The notes beneath the pieces were generated by a model. The model was not told the DNA's origin, searched no databases, and was given only the letters and a program-made list of their open reading frames with translations. The translations under genes and the position numbers were made by a program. From Pyramidobacter piscolens (lineage in GTDB: Bacteria; Synergistota; Synergistia; Synergistales; Dethiosulfovibrionaceae), in assembly GCA_004558205.1 (NCBI GenBank), contig SFDM01000037.1, positions 1 to 32,078 of the forward strand: 32,078 bases of DNA, read 5' to 3'. How positions within the stretch are numbered: position 1 is the stretch's first letter; each line of letters starts with the position of its first letter. Shown piece after piece: positions 23,534 through 31,446 of this stretch.

Positions 23534-24727
23534 ATGGAACAGCACATGCACATTCAGACAAAAGCAGTCCACGGCGGCACCAGGAAGGACGATACCTTCG
23601 GCGCCATCAACGAGCCGATTTACCTTACCTCAAACTACAGGATCCCCACCGACGGGACTCCGGTGGATTGGAGCGGCATCCACAGCAATATCTACGCCCG
23701 CAACCGCAACGTCAACCAAATGGTGCTGCAGGACAAGCTCTGCGCCCTCACCGGCGCGGAAGACGGCGCCGTATTTGCCAGCGGAGTGGCGGCGCTGGCC
23801 GCAGTTTTCACCACCTTCCTCAACAGCGGCGATCACGCCGTCATCTCTGAAGTCTGCTACAGCGCCACAAACCTGTTGTTCAGGAAGTACCTTCCCCAAA
23901 AATACGGCGTGCAGGTCACCTTTGCGGACACGACCGACACAGAGGCCGTTAAAGCCGCCATCAGGCCCAACACGAAACTGATCCACGTGGAAACCCCCGG
24001 CAACCCTACCACCGGCATCGCAGACCTGGACGCTGTCGCCGGACTGACCCACGCCGCGGGGGCGCTAATGAGCGTGGACGCCACCTTCGCCGGCCCCATC
24101 TGCATCTATCCACTCCTGCACGGCGCGGACCTGGAAATTCACAGCATGACCAAGTACATCAACGGCCATGGCGACTCTCTGGGCGGATGCGTCCTGGGCA
24201 AAAGAGAACTCATCGACCAGATCAAGGAACTGGCCATGGTGAACTACGGTGGCATCCTCAGCCCCTTCAACGCCTGGCTGGTGGCCCGCGGCCTGACGAC
24301 GGTCCCCCTGAGGATGAAACAGCACTGCGCCGCAGCCCAGGCCGTGGCAGAATTTTTAGAGAACTGCCCCGCCGTCCGGTTCGTCTGGTATCCCGGTTTG
24401 AAGAGCCACCCGCAGCACGATCTGGCGGAAAAGCTGATGCGTGGACAGTACTCCGGCATGATCGCCTTCGACATCAAGGGCGGCGAGGAGTCCCACAGGA
24501 AGTTTCTGGATTCCCTGCGCCTGGTGACTCACGCCGTCTCCCTGGGCGACGTGGAGAGCCTGATCGTGTACTACGACAAAAACAGCGACAAGCTTCCCCA
24601 CTATCCAGAGATCTACCGGGAAGGTTTCTTCCGCTTCAGTATCGGCCTTGAAGACGCCGAAGACATCATTTCCGACCTGAGGCAGGCCATGAAAAACTGC
24701 GGTATCCTGATGGAAAAGGACCGTTGA
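23534..24727 (+). CDS. Cys/Met metabolism PLP-dependent enzyme (cystathionine gamma-lyase/synthase or methionine gamma-lyase type)
   Basis: A 397-aa fold-type I PLP enzyme. Schiff-base Lys207 in SMTKYINGHGDSLGG, PLP-ring Asp182 in SVDATFAGP, phosphate-binding Tyr54/Arg56 in NIYARNRN (from the neighbouring subunit), EDGAVFASGVAAL before the cofactor phosphate loop, and ETPGNPT. The family runs trans-sulfuration or gamma-elimination of Met, Cys or homoserine derivatives; the exact reaction cannot be told from sequence. The start at 23534 has GAGGAGTG 7 nt upstream; the open frame to 23423 would begin upstream of the promoter. A divergent LysR gene probably controls it. A catabolic lyase giving thiols or H2S plus a keto acid suits an amino-acid-fermenting anaerobe. 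Confidence 0.9.
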   Translation: MEQHMHIQTKAVHGGTRKDDTFGAINEPIYLTSNYRIPTDGTPVDWSGIHSNIYARNRNVNQMVLQDKLCALTGAEDGAVFASGVAALAAVFTTFLNSGDHAVISEVCYSATNLLFRKYLPQKYGVQVTFADTTDTEAVKAAIRPNTKLIHVETPGNPTTGIADLDAVAGLTHAAGALMSVDATFAGPICIYPLLHGADLEIHSMTKYINGHGDSLGGCVLGKRELIDQIKELAMVNYGGILSPFNAWLVARGLTTVPLRMKQHCAAAQAVAEFLENCPAVRFVWYPGLKSHPQHDLAEKLMRGQYSGMIAFDIKGGEESHRKFLDSLRLVTHAVSLGDVESLIVYYDKNSDKLPHYPEIYREGFFRFSIGLEDAEDIISDLRQAMKNCGILMEKDR

Positions 24728-24787
24728 TTTTCCCGTAAGCCTGTGACATATCTTTTTTGAATACATGACCGCCGTGTAAACGCTCTT

Positions 24788-24820
24788 ATCCATTCCGCAT
24801 GGCCATAGTAAGGAATGGAT
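24788..24820 (+). other. Hairpin after the PLP enzyme gene
   Basis: ATCCATTCC (24788-24796) and GGAATGGAT (24812-24820) are exact reverse complements around a 15-nt loop that itself holds the palindrome ATGGCCAT. It precedes the stronger GC-rich terminator and may be an accessory 3' structure or protein site. Confidence 0.4.
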
Positions 24821-24835
24821 AGGACGTTTCACAAC

Positions 24836-24869
24836 AGGCGAGCCCCCGGTCAAGACCGGGGGCTCGCCT
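24836..24869. terminator. Bidirectional terminator between PLP enzyme and glnN
   Basis: AGGCGAGCCCCCGGT (24836-24850), a 4-nt loop and ACCGGGGGCTCGCCT (24855-24869): a perfect 15-bp stem between convergent genes, with T-rich sequence on the plus-strand side. Confidence 0.85.
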
Positions 24870-24928
24870 TATCTTGTTTGGACCGGATCACTCCGGGATG
24901 TATGGGAACAGCGCTTCGGCCTCGACTC

Positions 24929-27052
24929 TTACTCGTCGATATGGAGCATCTCCCGGTAGGTGGGATAGGGCCAGAGGTCGCGGGCGATCAGGCGCTCGGC
25001 GTCGTCGCTTCCCCTGCGGACCGCTTCCATCAGGGGCAGCGCCTCGCCGGTGATCTTCTTTGCGGCGTCGCAGGCCGACAGCTTTTTCACGGCGGCCATC
25101 ACGGCGTCGAGCTTTTCGATGTTTTCCAGCAGAGCGCACTTGATGCGGGTCAGAGCGCTCAGCGTCTTCTTCCAGGGCCCCAGAAGGTCCTTCACGTCCT
25201 CGGGCAGCCCCGTCATGGCCTGAAGCTCTCGAGTCAGCTGCTTCGAAATGGCCGGAAGCACGCCCTCGAACATCATGGTGCGCAGCACAGCAATCTCCGT
25301 CGTCAGGGTCTGGTTGTACTGCTCGACGCGGATCTCGTGATAGGCGCAGATCTCGCGGTCCGACATGATGCCCAGCCCCGTCAGAAGCTCCCGGTGATCC
25401 TTGATGAGGTACTGGTCCAGAGCCTCCACGGTCCCCTCGCAGACCGGCAGGCCGCGCTTCCTGGCCTGCTCGGGCCAGGAAGGGGCGTAGCCGTTGCCCT
25501 CGAAGCGGATCCTCTCGGTCTCCCTCCAGGCGTCCTTGATGACCTCCAGCGCGGCGTCGGCCACGTCGGTGCCGTCAAGCATGCGAACTTCCAGGGACGA
25601 GCAGAAACGGTCAAGCCCCTCGGCCCAGATGGCCAGCAGGATCGTCAGGGGGCCGCTCAGGGCCTGGGGCGCGCCGACGGCGCGGAACTCCCACTTGTTG
25701 CCCGTGAAGGCGATGGGCGCCGTGCGGTTGCGGTCCGTGTTGTCCGTGTCCAGGCTGGGCAGGCGGTCCATGCCCAGGTCGATCAGGCTCTTGCCGGGAA
25801 CTTCCTGGTTCACCCCCTTGGCGAGGTTGGCCATCACCTGCTCGATCACGTCGCCAAGGTAGACGGTCATCACCGCGGGAGGCGCTTCATGCCCTCCAAG
25901 CCGGTGGCTGTTGCCGGCCGAGGCGACGGAGGCGCGCAGCAGGCCGCCGTGCCGGTTCACGCCCAGCAGGAAAGCGGACATGAAGGCAAGGAATTGGATG
26001 TTGCGCCGTGGATTGCTGGAGGCTTTCAGGAGATTCCGGCCCTCGCTGTCGCGCAGCGAGACGTTCAGGTGCTTGCCGCTGCCGTTGATGCCGTCGAAGG
26101 GCTTTTCGTGGAGCATCAGTCGGAAATGATGGCGGCGCGCCATCTTCTTCATCACTTCCATGAGCATGTGGTTCTGGTCGCAGCCGCGGTTCGCCTCGGC
26201 AAGCACCGGCGCGAACTCGAACTGGCAGGGCGCGGCCTCGTTGTGGCGGGCCAGCATCACCTGGCCGAGGCGGTACATGTCGCGCTCCACATCCTCCATG
26301 TAAGCCAGCACGCGGGGGTGGATCGCGCCGAAGTAATGGGCCTCCACGGTCTGGGCCTTGGGCGACGGCGCGCCGATCAGCGTGCGGCCGCAGAGCGCCA
26401 CGTCGGGACGCTGATGGGCCTTGCTCTCCTCGATCAGGAAATATTCCTGCTCGGCGCCGATGGTCACGTCCACGGAGCGGACGGCGCGATTGCCGAAAAG
26501 CTTCAGCATCCGCATGGCGCGCTCGCGGATCACGTCGATGCTCTTCAGGAGCGGCGTCTTCATGTCCAGAGGCGTGCCGTCGTAGGACAGGAACACCGAG
26601 GGAATGCAGAGCACGCCGCCCTTGTGGCTCAGCACGATGAAAGCCGGGCTCGAGGGATCCCAGGCGCAGTATCCGCGGGCCTCGAAGGTGCTTCTCATGC
26701 CGCCCGAGGGGAAGGACGAGGCGTCGGGCTCGCTGCGGATCAGTTCCTTCCCTCGGAAGGACTGGATCGGGTTGCCCGCGTCGTCCAGGCTCAGGAAGGC
26801 AAGGTGCTTTTCCGCCGTGGATTCCGTCCTGGGCTGAAACCAGTGGGTGTAATGGGTGGCTCCCTTGGAGAGCGCCCACTCCTTCATCGCCGCGGCCACA
26901 AAATCGGCGATGGAGCCGTCCAGCTTCTCGTCACCTTCCACGGCCGTCATGAGGCGCTTGTACACCTCTTCGGGCAGCCGCTCCTTCATCGCCTCGTTGT
27001 CAAAAACGTGAATTCCAAAGATCTCCGCAGGGCGGACTACGCCTTCGTCCAT
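24929..27052 (-). CDS. glnN: Glutamine synthetase type III
   Basis: Makes glutamine from glutamate, ammonia and ATP in the cytoplasm. The 707-aa length is that of GSIII (~700) rather than GSI/II (350-470). It has the N-terminal GSIII-specific region, then GATHYTHWFQPRT, EPDASSFPSGGMRSTFEARGY, IGAEQEYFLIEE (metal ligands), FDGINGSGKHLNVSL (ammonia/ATP region) and RNRTAPIAFTGNKWEFRAVG. This form is typical of Bacteroidota, cyanobacteria and various anaerobes. RBS GGAGGTTG lies just before the ATG. A monocistronic unit with its terminator convergent to the PLP enzyme. The 325 nt upstream hold no other gene. Confidence 0.96.
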   Translation of the reverse strand: MDEGVVRPAEIFGIHVFDNEAMKERLPEEVYKRLMTAVEGDEKLDGSIADFVAAAMKEWALSKGATHYTHWFQPRTESTAEKHLAFLSLDDAGNPIQSFRGKELIRSEPDASSFPSGGMRSTFEARGYCAWDPSSPAFIVLSHKGGVLCIPSVFLSYDGTPLDMKTPLLKSIDVIRERAMRMLKLFGNRAVRSVDVTIGAEQEYFLIEESKAHQRPDVALCGRTLIGAPSPKAQTVEAHYFGAIHPRVLAYMEDVERDMYRLGQVMLARHNEAAPCQFEFAPVLAEANRGCDQNHMLMEVMKKMARRHHFRLMLHEKPFDGINGSGKHLNVSLRDSEGRNLLKASSNPRRNIQFLAFMSAFLLGVNRHGGLLRASVASAGNSHRLGGHEAPPAVMTVYLGDVIEQVMANLAKGVNQEVPGKSLIDLGMDRLPSLDTDNTDRNRTAPIAFTGNKWEFRAVGAPQALSGPLTILLAIWAEGLDRFCSSLEVRMLDGTDVADAALEVIKDAWRETERIRFEGNGYAPSWPEQARKRGLPVCEGTVEALDQYLIKDHRELLTGLGIMSDREICAYHEIRVEQYNQTLTTEIAVLRTMMFEGVLPAISKQLTRELQAMTGLPEDVKDLLGPWKKTLSALTRIKCALLENIEKLDAVMAAVKKLSACDAAKKITGEALPLMEAVRRGSDDAERLIARDLWPYPTYREMLHIDE

Positions 27053-27377
27053 TTTTACAACCTCCGTTGTCCTGTCATGAATTTTTTTCGCACAAATTTA
27101 TTCGCGTCATATCGTGAAATGAACTGCATAAAACGAGATCAAATGTTCTTTTATCACCATGAATGTGTTATTCTTACAGGTAAATATGCATGAGTATACA
27201 TTATAAAAGTAAAATTTCATCACCCCCAAAGAGCTAACTTTGCGCGTCTTTCGGACAGAAATTCCAGTAAAAAGAATCCCCGTCCCGGCAGGGTGTCAGA
27301 AACCTTTCCAGTTTTTTCCAAAAGCTGATATGATTCATCCATGCAAGGGGAACCATTTTCGTTCGGAGGTGTTTTTC
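27053..27377. other. Intergenic region between divergent glnN and ceramidase-like gene
   Basis: This AT-rich stretch must hold both promoters. On the plus strand TTTCCA (27305-27310), 18-nt spacer, TATGAT (27329-27334) is a possible promoter for the 27378 gene. I cannot point to a convincing glnN promoter on the minus strand. A 24-codon frame at 27121-27193 lacks an RBS and is not called. Confidence 0.4.
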
Positions 27378-28658
27378 ATGGAGCGCGCTCTGCTGGGATT
27401 TTCGGAAGTGGACATCACGCCGCCGGGCCCGGTGCAGACCATCGGATTCGGCCGCGCCGACGAGACGTCTAGGGGCGTCCTTCACGGCCTGTCGGCACAG
27501 GTCTCGGTGTGGAGCTGCGGGACTGAGCGGGGCTGCCTGGCCGCCGTGGACCACATCGGTTTTTCCACGGAACACGCCGATTTCCTCAGAGACCAGATCG
27601 GCAAAAAAATATCCGTCCCGCGGGAACAGGTCATGCTCTGTTTCTCCCACACCCATTCGGCTCCCAACGACAGCGTTGAAGAAGGCTATTTCAGATTCGC
27701 GGCCTCCCGAATCCTCGAGGCCGCCGAGAAGGCGTTCAAAAGCCAGTCGCCCGTCAAGGCGGCCTGGGGAAACGCTTATGGCGATATCGGCGTGAACCGC
27801 CGTCCCGACAGCCGTGAGCTGGACCGCCGGATCGGCGTTTTGAAGGCCGCCGACGCCGAGACCGGCAGGCTGCGCCTGCTGGTTTTGCGCGTGACGGCCC
27901 ACGCGAACGTGCTGAAGGAAGACAACTACCTGATCTCCCCCGACTATTTCGGCGCGGTCAGGGACCGCCTGTCGGCACGGTACGGCTGTCCCGTGATGCT
28001 GACCCAGGGCGCTTCGGGAAACGTGTCGCCCTGGTACTACAAATCCGGCGCCCCGTGGACCACAGCCAACCCCGCGCCGCCCTTTTACGGCGTCAGGCAG
28101 TCCGCCTCCGCGCTGGAAGACATGGCCGTGGAGGTCCTGCGCGCCGTGGACGGCGTGATCAGCGCGATCCAGCCCCGTGAGGTCACATTTTTGAAGACGA
28201 AATCCGTCCGCCAGGAAGTCTGCGCCGACGTGCCCAGCCCTGAAAGGGCGCGGGAGATCGCCGGCAAGGCCATGCGGTACGCCCATATCGACGGGTCCGC
28301 CTGGCTCGCGGAGATCGAACGATTGAACCGCGAAGGCGTGGCCTGCCAGAAAAGCGGCGTAGAACTGCAATATTTCGCGCTCAACGACGGATGCCTCTGC
28401 GGCCTGTCCAACGAGATCATGTGCGAGCTCGCCCTGCGGGCCAGCGAAAGACTCGGCGATCCCCTCTTCTACCTGGGGGGCTACACCAACGGCTGCACGG
28501 GCTATCTGCCGACGGAAGAGGAGTACGACAAAGGCGGTTTCGAAGTTCACTGGTCCATGCTGATCTACTGGCCCTACTACCACCGCGCCGCGGCGCTGAA
28601 CCGGGACACGGCGCGGCGTATCGTGGACTGCGCCGTGCGCGGCGTTCCCAAGCCATAA
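27378..28658 (+). CDS. Neutral/alkaline ceramidase N-terminal-domain-like protein
   Basis: A 426-aa protein starting MERALLGFSEVDITPPGP, the usual opening of the neutral ceramidase N-terminal domain family (PF04734-like), with the zinc-type SHTHSAPND and a later TQGASGNVSP motif. No signal peptide is visible, so it is likely cytoplasmic and not a secreted ceramidase. The C-terminal FYLGGYTNGCTGYLPTEEEYDKGGFEV also matches the family. Start 27378 has GGAGGTG ~7 nt upstream; the open frame to 27240 has no RBS. First gene of an operon with glycerol kinase (42 nt later). Function unknown; hydrolysis of an amide- or ester-linked glycerol-like compound feeding the kinase is a guess. Confidence 0.82.
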   Translation: MERALLGFSEVDITPPGPVQTIGFGRADETSRGVLHGLSAQVSVWSCGTERGCLAAVDHIGFSTEHADFLRDQIGKKISVPREQVMLCFSHTHSAPNDSVEEGYFRFAASRILEAAEKAFKSQSPVKAAWGNAYGDIGVNRRPDSRELDRRIGVLKAADAETGRLRLLVLRVTAHANVLKEDNYLISPDYFGAVRDRLSARYGCPVMLTQGASGNVSPWYYKSGAPWTTANPAPPFYGVRQSASALEDMAVEVLRAVDGVISAIQPREVTFLKTKSVRQEVCADVPSPERAREIAGKAMRYAHIDGSAWLAEIERLNREGVACQKSGVELQYFALNDGCLCGLSNEIMCELALRASERLGDPLFYLGGYTNGCTGYLPTEEEYDKGGFEVHWSMLIYWPYYHRAAALNRDTARRIVDCAVRGVPKP

Positions 28659-28700
28659 GTTTAACGGAGCAAAAACGCAAAATCAGAAAGGAGTTTTATG

Positions 28701-30209
28701 ATGCCGCAATACGTTATGGCGCTTGACGCCGGAACCACCAGCAGCCGGTGCATTCTTTTCGACCGGCGGGGAAAGATCTGCAGCGTCGCTCAGAAAGAAT
28801 TCTCTCAGATATACCCGCGCCCCGGCTGGGTAGAGCACGACGCGGGCGAGATCTGGAGCACTCAGCTCGGGGTCGCCGCCGAAGCCATGGCCCGCGTCGG
28901 AGCCAAAGCCGCCGACATCGCGGCCATCGGCATAACCAACCAGCGCGAGACCACCCTGGTCTGGGACAGAAAGACCGGCGAGCCCCTCTGCAACGCCATC
29001 GTATGGCAGTGCCGGCGCACGTCGGAATACTGCGACAGCCTCCGCGCCAAGGGGCTTGCCGATTCCTGGCGCCAGAAGACGGGCCTCGTGATCGACGCCT
29101 ACTTCTCGGGTACCAAACTGCGCTGGATCCTCGAAAACGTCCCCGGCGCACGGGAACGCGCCGAAAAGGGAGAGCTGCTCTTCGGCACCGTGGACACATG
29201 GCTGATCTGGAAGCTTACCGAGGGCCAGGTCCACGTGACGGACTACTCCAATGCGTCGCGCACGCTGATGTACAACATCCGCCGCCTCGACTGGGACGAC
29301 GAAATTCTGGCGGAGCTGCAGGTTCCCCGCTGCATGCTGCCGCAGGTAAAGTCGTCCAGCGAGGTTTACGGGGCCACGGCGCCCTCGGTCTTCGGCGCCC
29401 CTATCCCCATCGCCGGCGCCGCGGGCGATCAGCAGGCCGCGCTTTTTGGGCAGACCTGCTGGTCCGCGGGCGAGGCTAAAAACACCTATGGCACGGGCTG
29501 CTTCATGCTCATGAACACCGGGGAGAAGCCCGTGTTTTCCACAAAGGGACTGGTGACCACCATCGCCTGGGGACTGGACGGCAAGGTCACCTACGCCCTC
29601 GAAGGCTCCATCTTCGTGGCCGGCGCGGCGATCCAGTGGCTTCGCGACGAGATGCGCCTGGTGGACACATCGGCCGACACGGAATACTACGCCTCCAAGG
29701 TCCCCGACACCGGCGGCGTCTACGTGGTGCCCGCCTTCGTGGGGCTGGGCGCGCCCTATTGGGATCAATACGCCCGCGGGGCGATTCTGGGCGTCACCCG
29801 GGGCACCAACAAGGCCCAGATCATCCGCGCTACGCTGGAATCGCTGGCTTACCAGACCTGCGACGTGCTCGAGGCCATGCAGCAGGACTCAGGCATCGCG
29901 CTCGCGGCGCTGAAGGTGGACGGAGGCGCCTGCGCTAACAACTTTCTAATGCAGTTCCAGTCGGACATGATCGGAGCGCCGGTGCTTCGTCCCGTCTGCG
30001 TGGAGACCACGGCCATGGGCGCGGCTTACCTGGCCGGGCTGGCCGTGGGATATTGGCCGGGGCGCGGGGAGATCATAAAAAACTGGACCCTCTCCAGAGA
30101 GTTCAAGCCGGAGATGGCCCCGAGTCAGAGAGAAAAGCTCTTAAAGGGTTGGAGAAAAGCCGTGGGAAGGACCTTCGGCTGGGCAAAAGAGGAGGAACTC
30201 GGAGAATGA
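28701..30209 (+). CDS. glpK: Glycerol kinase
   Basis: Phosphorylates glycerol to glycerol 3-phosphate with ATP. The 502-aa FGGY-family kinase has the N-terminal phosphate loop ALDAGTTSSRCILFDRRG, GITNQRETTLVWDRKTG and AIVWQCRRT (glycerol-contacting region), WLIWKLT, the ATP-side GAAGDQQAALFGQ, YGTGCFMLMNTG and the C-terminal KVDGGACANNFLMQFQSDMIG. All are classic GlpK rather than xylulokinase features. RBS AAAGGAG is 7 nt before ATG 28701; an adjacent ATG at 28698 is only 4 nt away. The stop overlaps the next start (ATGA at 30206-30209). No glpF, glpD or glpR is in the window. Confidence 0.94.
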   Translation: MPQYVMALDAGTTSSRCILFDRRGKICSVAQKEFSQIYPRPGWVEHDAGEIWSTQLGVAAEAMARVGAKAADIAAIGITNQRETTLVWDRKTGEPLCNAIVWQCRRTSEYCDSLRAKGLADSWRQKTGLVIDAYFSGTKLRWILENVPGARERAEKGELLFGTVDTWLIWKLTEGQVHVTDYSNASRTLMYNIRRLDWDDEILAELQVPRCMLPQVKSSSEVYGATAPSVFGAPIPIAGAAGDQQAALFGQTCWSAGEAKNTYGTGCFMLMNTGEKPVFSTKGLVTTIAWGLDGKVTYALEGSIFVAGAAIQWLRDEMRLVDTSADTEYYASKVPDTGGVYVVPAFVGLGAPYWDQYARGAILGVTRGTNKAQIIRATLESLAYQTCDVLEAMQQDSGIALAALKVDGGACANNFLMQFQSDMIGAPVLRPVCVETTAMGAAYLAGLAVGYWPGRGEIIKNWTLSREFKPEMAPSQREKLLKGWRKAVGRTFGWAKEEELGE

Positions 30210-31078
30210 CGCTGCACAAAATCGGTTTTATCGGCCTGGGACACATGGGCCTGCACATGGCGCGCAATCTCATGGCCAAGGGCTTCGCCCTGACCGTCTG
30301 CAGCCGCCGCCCCGAAGCCGCGGAAACGCTGACGGAACAGGGGGCGGGGCTGGCGGCCTCGCCGGAAGAGCTGGCGCGCGGCTGTGACGCCGTGATCACC
30401 GTCGTCGGAAGGCCCCAGGACGTTCGGGAGGTCTATTTCGGAGAGCGGGGGCTTTTCGCGGGCTTCTCCGAGGGCAAAATACTGATCGACATGACCACCT
30501 CAAGCCCCGCGCTGGCGGTCAAAATCGCGGCGGAGGCCTCGCGCCTCGGCGGGGCCGCTCTGGACGCGCCCATTTCGGGCGGCGAAAAGGGCGCGAGAGA
30601 AGGAACCCTTTCAATCATGGCAGGAGGCGACAGGACCGCTTTCGAAAGGGCGCTGCCGCTCTTTCAGGCCCTGGGTAAAACCATCATCCATCAGGGAGGC
30701 CCGGGCTTCGGGCACTATACGAAGCTGACCAATCAGATCGCCGTGGCCTGCAACATGCTGGGCGTCTGCGAGTCCCTGTCCTTTGCGCAGCGCGCAGGGC
30801 TCGACATGGAGCAGGCCATCTCAAGCCTCATGGGCGGCACGTCGCGCAGCCGCTCCATGGAGAGCTACGCCCAAAAGGTGGTGGACGGCGATTTCGCACC
30901 GGGATTTTACGTGAAGCACTTCGTCAAGGACATGGGCATCGCTTTGGACGCCGCCCAGTCACTGGAGCTCAGCCTCCCCGCGCTGCAGCTGGCCCACAGG
31001 CTCTACAGCGGCCTGGCCGAACAGGGCGGCGAACTGCAGGGCATCCAGTCGCTGTTCAGGGAATACGTCAACCAGTAA
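30206..31078 (+). CDS. NAD(P)-binding 3-hydroxyisobutyrate dehydrogenase/tartronate semialdehyde reductase family
   Basis: A 290-aa beta-hydroxyacid dehydrogenase. Rossmann motif GFIGLGHMG (7-15), substrate motif DAPISGGEKGAREGTLSIMAGG (120-141), and catalytic Lys173 in GHYTKLTNQIA. It reduces small semialdehydes or oxidises beta-hydroxyacids such as 3-hydroxyisobutyrate, tartronate semialdehyde or related C3-C4 acids; the substrate cannot be fixed here. The start at 30206 overlaps the glycerol kinase stop by ATGA, so they are translationally coupled. It shares the operon with glycerol kinase and the ceramidase-like protein, suggesting catabolism of a glycerol- or glycerate-related compound. 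Confidence 0.9.
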   Translation: MTLHKIGFIGLGHMGLHMARNLMAKGFALTVCSRRPEAAETLTEQGAGLAASPEELARGCDAVITVVGRPQDVREVYFGERGLFAGFSEGKILIDMTTSSPALAVKIAAEASRLGGAALDAPISGGEKGAREGTLSIMAGGDRTAFERALPLFQALGKTIIHQGGPGFGHYTKLTNQIAVACNMLGVCESLSFAQRAGLDMEQAISSLMGGTSRSRSMESYAQKVVDGDFAPGFYVKHFVKDMGIALDAAQSLELSLPALQLAHRLYSGLAEQGGELQGIQSLFREYVNQ

Positions 31079-31107
31079 ATTGTCATTTGCCAGATTAAAA
31101 GGCTCAA

Positions 31108-31153
31108 GCAAAAGATTAGAACGCGAAGGGACGCAGCGGATATAAAAGGAAAC
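31108..31153 (+). repeat. Interspersed repeat copy (degenerate)
   Basis: AAAAGATTAGAACGCGAAGG, then GACGCAGCGG and AAAAGGAAAC resemble the units at 15028-15104. It lies ~30 nt past the stop codon of the reductase gene. The rest of 31079-31446 has a 16-bp palindrome (31306-31321) and no gene. Confidence 0.5.
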
Positions 31154-31305
31154 TCATCCCCGAATCATAGTAATTACGCGCCGGGCAGGTTCACGCCCGA
31201 ACCGTCCTAGAGGCATCCAGGCTTATTTCGCTTGCCCCTCCAATTCACTCTTATCTATCTATTTTTTCAAGGCAAAACTGCACATAGAAGGGAGACTCGG
31301 GAAAA

Positions 31306-31321
31306 TGTTCTACGTGGAACA
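31306..31321. repeat. 16-bp palindrome TGTTC-N6-GAACA, copy 2 (parS-like)
   Basis: TGTTCTACGTGGAACA is one base away from TGTTCCACGTGGAACA, a variant of the ParB-binding parS consensus (TGTTNCACGTGAAACA). The flanks extend the palindrome by AA/TT. It lies in the 368-nt gap between the reductase and rpn genes. One C-to-T change breaks the perfect CACGTG core, so binding is uncertain. Confidence 0.4.
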
Positions 31322-31446
31322 TTTCCCAGATTCTTCCGCTTGCCGGGGAAAAAGCTTTTCTGGTTCAGCCTGACGGTGGTCAAAAAGATAATTTAATTGT
31401 AAAATAAAAAATAGAATCGCCTCCCCGAAAGAGAGGTTTTCATGCC

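Noticed and set aside
23984..23999. parS-like TGATCCACGTGGAAAC inside the PLP enzyme gene
   Set aside because: It encodes the conserved LIHVETPG segment, so codon constraint explains it.
24815..27193. 792-codon open frame on the plus strand opposite glutamine synthetase
   Set aside because: Its product is His/Gly/Leu-rich with no recognisable domain and lies entirely opposite glnN, whose motifs are clear; long antisense frames are expected in GC-rich codon-biased genes.
27121..27193. 24-codon small open frame in the glnN upstream region
   Set aside because: No ribosome binding site, no similarity I recognise, and the region must carry promoters.
27234..28583. 449-codon minus-strand frame opposite the ceramidase-like gene
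   Set aside because: Antisense shadow; the plus-strand gene has an RBS, a family-typical start and operon spacing.
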